A stretch of DNA of 64,000 nt from the NCBI RefSeq assembly GCF_002343915.1, contig NZ_NETK01000002.1, positions 558,001-622,000 on the forward strand. Reading direction: 5' to 3'. The DNA comes from Nannocystis exedens (GTDB taxonomy: Bacteria; Myxococcota_A; Polyangia; Nannocystales; Nannocystaceae). Position 1 is the stretch's first letter; each line of letters begins with the position of its first letter. Below are positions 24,505-33,324 of this stretch, one piece after another. The notes beneath the pieces were generated by a model, which was given only the letters and a program-made list of their open reading frames with translations, searched no databases and was not told the origin of the DNA. The position numbers and the translations under genes are program-made.

Positions 24505-25565
24505 CGCCGCGGCTCCGGGACCCAGCGGGCGAGGGTGGGGCCGAGCACCCGCGGGGCGCGCTGCAGGTCGGCGACGGTGCGCGAGCCGGTGAGGAGCATG
24601 ATGCTGCGGACGGTGAGGACGACGCGGCGGAGGAAGGCGACCACGCCGTCGTAACCGCCGGCGCGGTGGGCCTTGAGCACCGGCGCCGCGAGGCCGCCGG
24701 CGGTGGCGCCGAGGGCGACGGCGCGGGCGACGTCGCTGCCGGTGCGCAGGCCGCCGGTGGCGACGATGCCGCGGAAGCCGAGGCCCTGGACCTGCAGGAC
24801 GCTGGCGGCGGTGGGGATGCCCCAGTCCCACAGCTCGTCGGCGAGGGCCCGCTCGTCGGGGTCGACGGCGCGGTGGGCCTCGACGGCGACCCAGCTGGTG
24901 CCGCCCGAGCCGCTGACGTCGAGGTGCTCGACGCCGACGCTGCGGACCCGCTCGGCGACGCCGCGCGACAGGCCGCAGCCGGTCTCCTTGACGACGATCG
25001 GGATGTGCAGCTCCTCGACCAGGCGGCGCAGGGTGTCGAGGCCGCGCGAGAAGTCGCGATCGCCGCCCGGCTGGACGATTTCCATGGCCGGGTTGAGGTG
25101 GATGCAGAGGGCGTCGGCGCCGGTGTCGCGGCACAGGGTCGCGATCTCGGCGGTGCTCATGGCGCGGGCCTGGACGATGCCGAGGTTGCCGAGCAAAAGG
25201 ACGTTCGGGGCGTGCTCGCGGACCTGGAAGGTGTGGGCGGTGTGCGGCCGGACGAACATGGCCCGCTGGCTGCCGAGGCCGAAGCCGAGGCCGAGCTGGT
25301 CGGCGGCCCGGGCGAGGTCCTGGTTGATGATCGCGGCCTCGTCGGTGCCGCCGGTCATCGCCGCGATGACGACGGGCGCGCGCAGGCGCTTGCCCAGGAG
25401 CTCGACGCTCGGATCGACGTCGTCGAGGTGCATCTCGGGCAGGGCGTCGTGGACGAGCTCGACCTGCTCCAGGAGGCTGGTCTTGTCGCGGAAACCGACG
25501 TTGTCGCCGGCGCACAGGGCGAGGTGGTCCTTCTTGCGCTGCGAGATGTCGAGGCGGTCGGCCAT
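24501..25565 (-). CDS. fni (idi2): Type 2 isopentenyl-diphosphate isomerase
   Basis: FMN- and NADPH-requiring isomerase interconverting IPP and DMAPP. It is 354 residues, with a TIM-barrel related to lactate oxidase. It opens with RKKDHLALC, then VVIAAMTGGTDEAAIINQDLA, LGLGFGLGSQRAM, ALCIHLNPAMEIVQPGGDRDF, VVKETGCGLSR, VEHLDVSGSGGTSWVAVE and ATGGLRTGSDVARA. It is the first gene of the mevalonate operon in this window. Confidence 0.95.
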   Translation of the reverse strand: MADRLDISQRKKDHLALCAGDNVGFRDKTSLLEQVELVHDALPEMHLDDVDPSVELLGKRLRAPVVIAAMTGGTDEAAIINQDLARAADQLGLGFGLGSQRAMFVRPHTAHTFQVREHAPNVLLLGNLGIVQARAMSTAEIATLCRDTGADALCIHLNPAMEIVQPGGDRDFSRGLDTLRRLVEELHIPIVVKETGCGLSRGVAERVRSVGVEHLDVSGSGGTSWVAVEAHRAVDPDERALADELWDWGIPTAASVLQVQGLGFRGIVATGGLRTGSDVARAVALGATAGGLAAPVLKAHRAGGYDGVVAFLRRVVLTVRSIMLLTGSRTVADLQRAPRVLGPTLARWVPEPRR

Positions 25566-25778
25566 GAGCCCCGGCAATGTAGCTGCTAGCCCCAGGAGGC
25601 CGCCCGCTCCGCCGCGCGCCCGCCCGTGCGGAAACTCGTTCGCGCGGCCGGATGTCGCACGGGACGGGCGCCGGCGCCGCCCGGGCCCGTGATCCGCAGC
25701 ACAGGGCGGCCCGGCTTCGGGTGATCCCGCAGCCCGTCCCCACGCGCGCGCACGGGCGTTCGAACTGCGTTCGCGGAA

Positions 25779-25824
25779 CATGTCGGATCGGGCATGACCT
25801 TTCGGGCAGGCCCTTGCAGGCCGC
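25779..25824. repeat. 14-bp phased array (4 nodes) upstream of idi2
   Basis: CATG 25779, CATG 25793, CAGG 25807, CCGC 25821. Together with the array at 25880-25925 it lies between idi2 and the lipoprotein gene. Confidence 0.85.
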
Positions 25825-25879
25825 GCGGTGCGGCCGTGCGGGACGGTGCGCGAGGAGATGGCCTGCTCGCCGCCCGTCG

Positions 25880-25925
25880 CATGACCTCTCGGGCAGGTCA
25901 TCGCAGGTCGCGCGGCGCGGCCATG
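25880..25925. repeat. 14-bp phased array over a lipoprotein stop codon (4 nodes)
   Basis: CATG 25880, CAGG 25894, TCGC 25908, CATG 25922. The stop of the lipoprotein (25898-25900) directly follows the CAGG node, and the last codons are array-encoded. Spacers repeat those at 25793-25821 almost exactly (ACCTCTCGGG versus ACCTTTCGGG), so the two arrays are probably duplicates. Confidence 0.85.
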
Positions 25926-26455
25926 CGGGTGACGGGGAGCGGAGTGCCGTCGACGAGGGTGAGGGTCTGCTCGCCGGCGGTCGGCAAGAGCAAGGCGGAG
26001 ACGTCGCCGGTGTCGCGCTCGAGGACCGCGCCGCGCTGGTCGCCGTCGACGGCGAAGATCCAGCCGCCGACCCAGCCGTCGGCCTCGCCCCAGAACAGGC
26101 CGAGGTCGTCGCCTTCGACCCGCTCGCCGGTGACGTCACGCTCGACGCCGCCGAGCTCGAGCGCGCCGGCGAAAGCGTCGTCGGAGAGGTCGAGCACGAG
26201 CCGGGCGTCGCCCGCTCCGGCGACGCTGCCGACGCCGCGGTCGAGCTGTCCGTAGAACCAGGTGCCGAGCGTGGCCTTGTCGCCGGTGCCGTCGCAGGCG
26301 TAGGCGGCGACGACATCGTCCTCGGCGACGACGGCGACCCAGATGTCGCCGGCGCGGCCGACGAAGACGCCGTCGGCGGGCGGAGGCTCGGCGCCGATAC
26401 AGGCGGACAGGGCGAGCGCGGCGAACGGGACGAGGCGAGCGACCCAGGACGACAT
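25898..26455 (-). CDS. Lipoprotein of unknown function
   Basis: The protein has 185 residues. Signal peptide with lipobox ALSAC (Cys19). The rest is a soluble domain with alternating beta-strand-like stretches and many Gly/Asp turns (VGRAGDIWVAVVAEDDVVAAYACDG, then FWGEADGWVGGWIFAVDGDQ). No family recognised. No clear Shine-Dalgarno. The C-terminal residues (PVTRMAAPRDLR) are encoded within the 14-bp array. Confidence 0.75.
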   Translation of the reverse strand: MSSWVARLVPFAALALSACIGAEPPPADGVFVGRAGDIWVAVVAEDDVVAAYACDGTGDKATLGTWFYGQLDRGVGSVAGAGDARLVLDLSDDAFAGALELGGVERDVTGERVEGDDLGLFWGEADGWVGGWIFAVDGDQRGAVLERDTGDVSALLLPTAGEQTLTLVDGTPLPVTRMAAPRDLR

Positions 26456-26796
26456 GCGAGGGTGATACTTCGCGGGCGGGCCGGCGTCACGGATCCTGCT
26501 CCGGACGGCGGCGGCGAGCCGGTTCCGGCCCGCCCGGGCGCGAGGCCGCGCGAGCGTTCCGGCGCGCGCGATGGTCAGCGGCGGCCAGCTTCGCGTCCCC
26601 GAGGCACGCGGCGTCGTGGCCGGCTGCGCCGGCGACCGGCGAGCACGGGGCGACCGGGGCGGAGGGTGGCGCCGCGGCGGCGAGACCTCGCGGTGAGCTC
26701 GCGGCCGCGTGCGTCGAGGGTCCAGTCCGCGAGCCTTCTTCCCGCGACCCGGGGCGCGCGTTTGCCCTCGACCTGCCGCCCTGCTAGAGGTGGCGC
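26456..26796. other. Divergent intergenic region, no gene seen
   Basis: 340 bp between two divergent lipoprotein genes. It must hold both promoters, but I could not identify convincing -35/-10 pairs. No array copies here. Confidence 0.5.
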
Positions 26797-27941
26797 ATGG
26801 TAGTCGTCGTCGCTCGTAACGTGCTGATTTTTTCCGTTCTCTCCACGCTCTGGCTCGCGGCCTGCGGCTCCGATCGGGACCCGCTCGACTCCGCCACCGG
26901 GGCATCGAATGGTCCGACAGGCGGTCCGAGCGGGGGGCCGAGCGGGGGCCGAGCGGCGATCCCAGCGGCGATCCGACCGATGGGCCCACGAGCAGCGGCA
27001 CCGACACGGGCGGCCAGAGCCAGGGGGCGTGCGAGCAATACCTGGCGTGCGTCGCGGCCGTGTCGCCCGACGCCCTGCCCGAGGCCGAGGCGACGTTCGG
27101 CCCGGGCGGCACCTGCTGGCAGAGCACCCCCGAGGTGGCGCAGGGCTGCGTCGACACCTGCGCGTCGGGGCTGGCGACGTTCGCCACGCTGTACCCCGCG
27201 GAGCCGGCGTGCGGCGGCGGGGTCGGGACGACCGGCGAGCCGACCGGGACCACGAGCGAGGGCACGACGACGACCGACGGCGCCACGTCCGTCGATCCGT
27301 CGGTCGGACCGATGACGACCGACGTCGGCCCGTGCAACGACGTCCCGGACCAGCCCCTCCACGCGAGCTGTACCGACGCGAGCGGCTGCGGCTGCGCGTC
27401 GGGCAAGTGCTTCGTCGTCCCGGCGCTCGGCGGCTTCTGCGGCGAGTGTGTGGCCGATTCCGACTGCGACGGCGGCGGCTGCACGGTGGCCAACCCGTTC
27501 GCCGGCATCGGCTCGCAGTGCAACGACGGCGGGCCCGGCGACGGCTGCCAGTCCGACGCGGTCTGCTCCGACCCGAGCAACGGCGTCTGCGGGACGGTGC
27601 TCGAAGTCCCGGGCATCATCACCGTGGAGACCTGCGGCGAGTGCGAGACGAACGCCGACTGCGGCGGGCAGACGCCGGTGTGCGCCCCGAAGTACGACCT
27701 CGCCAAGTTCAGCGGCCGGCTCGACTGCGTCGCGGCGGGCTCGGTGCCCAACGGCGGCGGCTGCTCCAGCGACGCGGCGTGCGCGTCGGGGCGCTGCGGC
27801 GAGGCCAGCATCATGGGCCTGCTGCAGCTCGGCGTGTGCGGCGAGTGCCTGACCGACGCCGACTGCAGCCCGGGCGAGCAGTGCCTGGATCCGGAGGTCG
27901 ACCTCCAGGGCGGGCAGGTGTTCGGCGCGACGTGCGTGTGA
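26797..27941 (+). pseudogene. Cys-rich lipoprotein gene with -1 frameshift in a G run
   Basis: The ATG follows GAGGTGG. The N-terminus is a lipoprotein signal (LWLAACGS) followed by a Gly/Pro/Ser linker. At the G5 run (26944-26948) the sensible frame is lost. The continuation GDPSGDPTDGPTSSGTDTGG, then ACEQYLACVAAVSPDALPE, lies in the next frame and runs to the stop at 27941. The total length is 2 nt over a multiple of three, as expected for one missing G. The body has repeated Cys-rich units (CGECVADSDC, CGECETNADC, CGECLTDADC), typical of myxobacterial surface lipoproteins. It could be a true pseudogene, a phase-variable gene or a sequencing error. Confidence 0.8.
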
Positions 27942-27972
27942 GCCGGAGGCGTGATCGAATCGGTGAGCAGGA

Positions 27973-28032
27973 CATGCCCGCACGGGCATGTCCTGTTCGG
28001 CATGTCCTTTTCGACATGTTTGAACCGACATG
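27973..28032. repeat. 14-bp phased CATG array (5 nodes)
   Basis: CATG at 27973, 27987, 28001, 28015 and 28029. The first two form a perfect 18-bp hairpin CATGCCC-GCAC-GGGCATG. It lies between the frameshifted lipoprotein and the kinase remnant, at the point where kinase homology stops. Confidence 0.95.
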
Positions 28033-28737
28033 GTACGAAGGCGCGGCGGGCTCCGGCTCGCGCGTGCCGGCGGCGCGGGCGAGGCCGAAGTCGGTGACCT
28101 GGACCCGGCCGTCGACGTCGAGGAGCACGTGGTCGGGCTTGGAGTCGCGGCGGACGAGGCCGGCGTCGTGGGCCGCCGCGAGGCCGCGCCCGGCCGCCTG
28201 GAGCACCGCGAGGATCTCGCGCCAGGTGCGTCGCCGGTGGCGCATCGGCGCGCCCAGGGTCACGCCGCGCGCGAACGCCATGGCGACGAAGAGCTGGCTC
28301 TGGTACGCGCCGACGCCGTGGACCGCGACCACGCCGGGGTGCGACAGCTTGGCCTGGGCCTCGCGCAGGCGGGCGCGGCGACCTCGTCGGCCGCGGATCA
28401 GCTCGATCGCCACCTTGCGCTCGAGCTCGGGATCGAAGGCGGCGTAGACGACGCCCATACCGCCGGCGCCGATCCGCTCGAGGACGAGGTCGCGGCCGCG
28501 GCGCTCGGGCTGGGCGTCGGGATCGGGGGCCGGCCGGGGCCCGGAGTCGGTCTGCAGCAGGGCGCGGTCGGTGCTGTCGCCGGCCAGGTGGCGTCCGGCG
28601 AGCGAGCGCCGGACCTCGGCCGACGCGCCCGTCTCGGCCGCCAGGGTCGGTGCCGAGCCGGCCGGCGGGCCGTGCTGCCCGCGCGGACGATGGCATCCGG
28701 CCCCGCCCGGGCGCGGTGAAGCTGTCTCTCGGGACAT
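28033..28737 (-). pseudogene. Truncated, degenerate Ser/Thr protein kinase
   Basis: The minus strand encodes a Pro-rich N-terminus, then the glycine loop LERIGAGGMGVVYAAFD. VAIELI follows where active kinases have VA-(I/L)-K, so the ATP-binding lysine is Glu. HDAGLVRRDSKPDHVLL replaces the HRD-x-KPxN motif, and DFGLARAAG is kept. Homology ends just after DFG at the array 27973-28032, so the activation segment and C-lobe are missing. The frame then reads on through array sequence. The apparent ATG start lies in the 14-bp pair 28721-28738. It is most likely a decayed fragment of a PknB-type kinase. Confidence 0.75.
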
Positions 28738-28738
28738 G
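28721..28738. repeat. 14-bp repeat pair at the kinase-remnant start
   Basis: GCTG 28721 and CATG 28735 around TCTCTCGGGA. The CATG supplies the ATG of the minus-strand frame. Confidence 0.6.
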
Positions 28739-28828
28739 GCACCGCGGCGTGACGCGGCCGGCGCGGCCGGGCCCGGTCGAATCGTCGCGGTTGCGCCGGG
28801 CCGGCCAGTCGCGCTACGGATCGGCGCG

Positions 28829-29236
28829 ATGCAACCGACGCAGAGGCTCCCCAACGGCGTGACAGTCTACAAGTGGCCGCACAACGTCGAGCCGACGGCC
28901 GAGTCGGTGGCGGCCGAGATGGCCCGGTTCGGCTTCCGCAGCTACGACCTGCAGACGGTGCCGCCGTGGTTCTTCCGCAGCCGCCACGCGCACGACGAGG
29001 AGGAGATCCGCGGGGCCGTCAGCGGGGTGACGACGTTCCACTTCGACGAGGGGCCGGTGACGCTCGAGGCCGGCGACATCCTGATCATCCCGTCCGGGGT
29101 GCAGCACGAGGTCCGCAGCCACAACGGGCGCACGTTCTCGGCCTACAAGGGCTCGCGCAGCGGCGAGCGCCGCGTGACCGAGCACGGCGACGGCCGCGGC
29201 AGCGTCGAGGACCTGGCCCGGGGGAGCGAGTCGTGA
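28829..29236 (+). CDS. Cupin-domain protein
   Basis: The protein has 135 residues. It has one cupin barrel with metal-ligand candidates in RSRHAHDEEEIRG (H-x-H-x-E pattern) and the second motif PVTLEAGDILIIPSGVQHEV with its His. Similar small cupins include dioxygenases (for example acireductone dioxygenase) and sugar-binding regulators, but sequence alone does not decide. Its stop overlaps the HAD gene start by 4 nt (GTGA), so the two are co-translated. Confidence 0.8.
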   Translation: MQPTQRLPNGVTVYKWPHNVEPTAESVAAEMARFGFRSYDLQTVPPWFFRSRHAHDEEEIRGAVSGVTTFHFDEGPVTLEAGDILIIPSGVQHEVRSHNGRTFSAYKGSRSGERRVTEHGDGRGSVEDLARGSES

Positions 29237-29883
29237 GCCACCTGATCGCGCTCGACCTCGACGGCACGCTCGAGGACAGCCGCGACGACATGGTCGCGGC
29301 GGTGCTGCGCGTGCGGGCCGGCTTCGGCCTGTCCGAACAGCCAGGCGAGACCTGGCGCCCGCACGTCAACGCCGGGATGGACCACCTGTACCGCCAGTGC
29401 TTCGCCGACTACGTCGGCGCCGGCGGGGCGGTGGACGACGTCCGCGCCGCGTACGAGGCCGACTACCTGGCCCACATCGCCGACACGACCCGGCTGTACC
29501 CGGGCATGGGCGACGCGCTGGTCGAACTGGCGGCGCTCGGCTCGCTGGCCTGCGTGACCAACAAGCCGGAGCGGCTCAGCGCGGCGCTGCTCGCGGCGCT
29601 CGGGGTCGGGCGCCTGTTCTCGGCGGTGATCGGCGGCGACACCCTGCCCGAGAGCAAGCCGAGCCCGCGGGTCCTCGCCGAGGCGAGCCGCCGCGTCGGC
29701 CGCACCGGGACGGCGCTGATGATCGGCGACTCGGCCGCCGACGTGAAGTGCGGGCGCGCGTTCGGGGCGACGACGATCTGGTGCGCGTGGGGCTACGCGG
29801 CCGACCCGGGCGCCGAGACGCCCGACCACCGCGCGGCGACGCCGCTCGAGCTGCCGCGGCTGGTGCGCTCGCTGGTCGGGTGA
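29233..29883 (+). CDS. HAD-family phosphatase (Gph-like)
   Basis: The protein has 216 residues. HAD motif I is ALDLDGTLEDS with the nucleophile and acid Asp. Motif II is ACVTNKPERL. The motif III Lys is in ESKPSPRVL. Motif IV is MIGDSAADVKCGRAFG. The helical cap between motifs I and II suggests a phosphoglycolate phosphatase-type or other small phosphometabolite phosphatase. Coupled to the cupin gene by a 4-nt overlap. The stop lies 1 nt before an array node. Confidence 0.88.
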   Translation: MSHLIALDLDGTLEDSRDDMVAAVLRVRAGFGLSEQPGETWRPHVNAGMDHLYRQCFADYVGAGGAVDDVRAAYEADYLAHIADTTRLYPGMGDALVELAALGSLACVTNKPERLSAALLAALGVGRLFSAVIGGDTLPESKPSPRVLAEASRRVGRTGTALMIGDSAADVKCGRAFGATTIWCAWGYAADPGAETPDHRAATPLELPRLVRSLVG

Positions 29884-29884
29884 A

Positions 29885-30021
29885 CCTGTCCGGAAGGACA
29901 GATGGCGACGGGCGTTCGCCGGACGGAGCCCGGCATGTCTCGTCGGGCATGCGCGATCGAGCATGTTTCAAAGGGCATGCCCTTGAGGGCATGCCCGTAC
30001 GATCATGTCTCCTCGACCAGG
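29885..30021. repeat. 14-bp phased CATG arrays between convergent genes (2 + 7 nodes)
   Basis: A pair CCTG 29885/CAGA 29899, then CATG at 29934, 29948, 29962, 29976, 29990 and 30004, and CAGG 30018. Six consecutive CATG at exact 14-bp steps is the clearest case in the window. The array ends 1 nt before the stop codon of the oxidase (30023). Confidence 0.97.
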
Positions 30022-30022
30022 G

Positions 30023-31366
30023 TCAAGGGCGGAGCTGGAACACGGCGTCCTCGAGCCAATCGTTCAAGAAGACGCCGTCGGGGTCGAGGGCGGCGCGGTG
30101 GGCGAGGAAGGCGTCCATCATCGGGTAGCGCTCGCGGACGGCGCGGGGGTGCAGGAGGTACTTGCCCCAGTGCGGGCGGGCGCCGGGGATCGCCAGCATC
30201 TCGCCGCTCCACTGCTCGTAGAACGGCTCGGCGTCGCGCGCCGAGCGGGTGGTGACGACCTCGATGTCGCAGATCGCCCGGCCGTGCGCGGGGGCCAGCA
30301 GCGCCGCGCTCGGGCCGATGAAGCGGGCGTGGACGACCATGTTGACGGGGAAGCTGGCGGCGCGGGCCAGGTGCTCGATGAGGCCGATCGTGCGCCGCCA
30401 GGCCTCCTCGGCGTCGGCCAGCGGCACGCCGTAGGACATGTCCCAGCAGCGCGGGTAGGCCCGCTGGTAGTGGAAGGCGCGCGAGGCCGGGGCGACGGCG
30501 CTGCCGGGCGTCATCGACAGCCGCGGCGCGAGCTGCATGAACGCCGGGGTCAGCTCGGGGGCGACGCGGCCGAGCAGCGGCAGGACCCCGTTGCACGAGG
30601 CGAAGGTGCAGGCGTAGGTGAAGGCGAACTTGAGGCGGTCGGCCAGGGTCGCGCCGGCGTCGGGCTCGTCGGTGCGGCGCATCAGCTTGCACCACAGGGT
30701 GTCGGTGAAGGGGAACCAGTAGAGCTCGACGAATTCGTAGGTGGCGAGCAGGTCGGGCAGGCCGCCGAGGACGTCGTCGACGCCGATCATGCGGTCCTCG
30801 ACGTGGAGGTGGAACTCGGGCCAGCAGCGCATGGTGACGTCGTGGACGACCCCGAGGGCGCCGAGCGAGCAGCGGGCGGCGTCGAACAGCGAGCCGTCGG
30901 CGGCGCTGAGGTGGTGGACGTCGCCGCGGGCGTCGACGAGGGTGAGGGCGACGACCTCGTCGGACATGGTCGAGGTGTGGAGGCCGGTGCCGTGGGCGGC
31001 CACCGCGATCGCGCCGCCGACCGAGATGTCCTGAAAGATGGTCGGCGAGATCAGGGTGAGGCCGCGGGCCTGCGTGAAGTCGACGAGGTCGCGCACGGTC
31101 GCGCCGGCCTCGACGCGGATCGCCGGGGCGCCGTCGAAGCTGGTCTCGTGCATGCCGCGGAGCCGGCCGAGATCGATGAGGCTGCCGCAGGTGGGCACGA
31201 GCGGGCTCCACGAGCACGAATTGCCGAGCGGACGGATCCGGCCCTTGCGCCCGGCCCGACGCACGGCCTCACGCAGCTCTTGCAGGCCGCGGGGGCGGTA
31301 GAGGTCGGCGGTGCACGCGAGGTTGTCGTTCCAGTTGCGCCACTTGTAGTTCGCGATCAGCTCCAC
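30023..31366 (-). CDS. FAD-linked oxidase of the D-arabinono-1,4-lactone oxidase type
   Basis: The protein has 447 residues. FAD-binding-4 domain: RPRGLQELREAVRRA, then GNSCSWSPLV, EAGATVRDLVDFTQARGLTL and the flavin loop DISVGGAIAVAAHGTG. An ALO-type C-terminal part ends YPMMDAFLAHRAALDPDGVFLNDWLEDA. Where many members have GSGHS with a His for covalent flavin, this one has GNSCS, so attachment may be non-covalent or via Cys. The GTG start lies 11 nt after the lipoxygenase stop, so it is in the same operon. Substrate unknown; an oxylipin or sugar-lactone alcohol is possible. Confidence 0.85.
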   Translation of the reverse strand: MELIANYKWRNWNDNLACTADLYRPRGLQELREAVRRAGRKGRIRPLGNSCSWSPLVPTCGSLIDLGRLRGMHETSFDGAPAIRVEAGATVRDLVDFTQARGLTLISPTIFQDISVGGAIAVAAHGTGLHTSTMSDEVVALTLVDARGDVHHLSAADGSLFDAARCSLGALGVVHDVTMRCWPEFHLHVEDRMIGVDDVLGGLPDLLATYEFVELYWFPFTDTLWCKLMRRTDEPDAGATLADRLKFAFTYACTFASCNGVLPLLGRVAPELTPAFMQLAPRLSMTPGSAVAPASRAFHYQRAYPRCWDMSYGVPLADAEEAWRRTIGLIEHLARAASFPVNMVVHARFIGPSAALLAPAHGRAICDIEVVTTRSARDAEPFYEQWSGEMLAIPGARPHWGKYLLHPRAVRERYPMMDAFLAHRAALDPDGVFLNDWLEDAVFQLRP

Positions 31367-31377
31367 GGTCGGCTCGC

Positions 31378-33090
31378 TCAGATGTTGATGCTGTTGGGGA
31401 CCAGCCGCGGCAGCAGGTACGGGTAGGGCCGCGGCCGCGCGCGGTTGCGACGCTCGATCTCCCGCTCGATCGCCGCCAGGTCGGCGTGCAGCCGGGCGAC
31501 CACCAAGCGGGCCGCGGCGACGCGCCCGAGCTCGTAGTGGCGGTAGTCGCCGAAGCGATCGAAGCGGTAGAAGGCGATCTGGTTGTTCTGGAACTGCTCG
31601 GCGCCGACGTCGAGCGGGGGCAAGGTGTCGGCGATCCGGGCGGCGTCGACGACCTCGCCCTCGCGCGGCGGGGGGCGATAGGCGGCGCCGGGGAAGGCGG
31701 GGACGTAGGTGAAGTGGTCGGTCTGCGGGAAGTGGACGGCGGCGTGCCCGGGGCCGGCGATGAACAAGAACTGCGCGAGCAGGTCGACGAGGGCGTCGCG
31801 GCCGTCGAGGCCGCCGGCCGGCAAGAGGCCGCGCAGGCGCCCGCCGTCGTCGGCCTGCAGCTCGGCGACGAAGGCCTGCAGCTCGGCGTCGGCCCGCACG
31901 GCCGCGTCGGCCGGGTAGTAGAGGGCGACGTAGTCGGCGACGAAGCGGCGCAGGACGGGGGTCCACAGGCGGGCGTCGTCGCGCCACGGGTACTCGCGCG
32001 GGCCGTCGCCGACGCCGCGCGCGGCCAGGTCGGCCTCGATCTCCTGCTCGCGCACCGACCAGCGCTCGTAGCTGCGGCGCATGATGTTGCGGGTCTCGGA
32101 CAGCTCGCCGGCGTAGAGGGTGGCGAACAGGCCGCCTGGCTTTTTGAGCAGGTTGAAGGCGGCCCGGTTGACGGCCATGGTGTGCTGGGTGTGCGGCCGC
32201 AGCAGCACGTGGATCGGGTGCGAGGGCGCGAGCTGGCGCCGCGAGCTGACGGCGAACGGCTCGGCGACGTAGTGGTGGCGGTAGATGTGGCTCGACAGCG
32301 CCTGCAGGTTGAACTCGGCGATCTCGACGTAGGTCTTGGCGAGCTCCCAGCGCGGGCTGCCGTCGCGCAGGTAGACCGGGTTGGGATCGGCGGCGCCGGG
32401 CTGGTCGACGCGGATCGCCACCGGCACGAGGTCACACTGCGGATCGCGGCCGGGCCGCTGGCAAAACAGCGCGATCGGGGCCGGGAGGTACTTGCCGCGC
32501 CAGCGGGTGTCGCGACCGCCGGCGCCGTTGGGCGCGAGGCTGCGGGCCAGCAGCTCGAAGTCGGCGACGAACAGGTTGCCGGCGGCGTGCTCGCCCGCCA
32601 GCGTGGCCCCGGGACCGAGCACGCGCGCGAGCTGATCGTCGGTCACGGGCAGCCGCGCGCGCAGGTCGGGGAGGTCGCGCACGCGGGCGAGCAGCAGCGG
32701 GTTGGGGCCGTCGATGCGGTTGCGCGCGAACAGGCCGTCGCGCTGGTGCTCGGTGACGGCCGCGGGGAAGCGCAGGCCGAGCCGCTCGCTGAACAGGCCG
32801 CGAAACCCGGCCAGCTTGTCGATGCCGCCGAGGACGCCGCGCAGGCGGTACCACAGCTTCTTGGCCTGGGCGTCGGCGACGGCGCGCAGCAGGTGCGGGA
32901 GGTACGGCAGGGCCCAGCGCGGGCCGTACAGCTCGTTCAGCGGGAACTCGCCGGCGACGGCGATCGGCGCCAGCGGGTTGTCCTCGCTGCGCGCGTAGGT
33001 GTAGCGCTCGCGCGCGAGGCGGAGCGCCCGACGCCGCGCGGCCGGGTCGGGCTCGTGCTGCGGCAACGAGGGCGACGGGTCGGGCTTCAT
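31378..33090 (-). CDS. Lipoxygenase
   Basis: Non-haem iron dioxygenase of polyunsaturated fatty acids, 570 residues (shorter than plant enzymes; no separate N-terminal PLAT domain is obvious). The iron ligands are all visible: His268 and His273 in SHIYRHHYVAEPF, His449 and His453 in GHAAVHFPQTDHF, and the C-terminal Ile570 in LVPNSINI. The conserved HPIHVLLRPHTQHTMAVN block follows the first pair. The second ligand pair has His where soybean enzymes have Asn, as in mammalian enzymes. The longer frame upstream is not protein-like. It is followed at 11 nt by the FAD oxidase, suggesting joint oxidation of a lipid. Confidence 0.93.
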   Translation of the reverse strand: MKPDPSPSLPQHEPDPAARRRALRLARERYTYARSEDNPLAPIAVAGEFPLNELYGPRWALPYLPHLLRAVADAQAKKLWYRLRGVLGGIDKLAGFRGLFSERLGLRFPAAVTEHQRDGLFARNRIDGPNPLLLARVRDLPDLRARLPVTDDQLARVLGPGATLAGEHAAGNLFVADFELLARSLAPNGAGGRDTRWRGKYLPAPIALFCQRPGRDPQCDLVPVAIRVDQPGAADPNPVYLRDGSPRWELAKTYVEIAEFNLQALSSHIYRHHYVAEPFAVSSRRQLAPSHPIHVLLRPHTQHTMAVNRAAFNLLKKPGGLFATLYAGELSETRNIMRRSYERWSVREQEIEADLAARGVGDGPREYPWRDDARLWTPVLRRFVADYVALYYPADAAVRADAELQAFVAELQADDGGRLRGLLPAGGLDGRDALVDLLAQFLFIAGPGHAAVHFPQTDHFTYVPAFPGAAYRPPPREGEVVDAARIADTLPPLDVGAEQFQNNQIAFYRFDRFGDYRHYELGRVAAARLVVARLHADLAAIEREIERRNRARPRPYPYLLPRLVPNSINI

Positions 33091-33134
33091 CGAGCTCGAC
33101 CGTAGCACGCCGATCCAGGCGGGGGCGCAAGGCA

Positions 33135-33152
33135 CCTGTTCGTAAGGACAGG
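33135..33152. repeat. 14-bp repeat pair upstream of the lipoxygenase gene
   Basis: CCTG 33135 and CAGG 33149 around TTCGTAAGGA. Confidence 0.6.
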
Positions 33153-33278
33153 CGATCCGGACGCGCGGCCGTCGGGCTCGCGCTCCGCGGACCGGGGTCG
33201 CGGCAGCAGACACTGCATGGGTCCAAAGCGCGTCCTGGCGCCCCCGGGCGAGGTCACGCGCGCGGGCGCGGAATCATC

Positions 33279-33324
33279 CATGACCTCGAGGACAGGTCAC
33301 TGCGGGGCTGTCTCTCGGGGCAGG
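33279..33324. repeat. 14-bp phased array (4 nodes)
   Basis: CATG 33279, CAGG 33293, GCTG 33307 and CAGG 33321. It lies in the 480-bp gap between the lipoxygenase start and the modular protein's stop; I see no gene in that gap. Confidence 0.85.

Noticed and set aside
29934..30021. CRISPR-like array
   Set aside because: The 14-bp period is far below CRISPR repeat-plus-spacer size. The repeated part is only 4 bp with a palindromic, non-unique spacer, and no cas genes are present.
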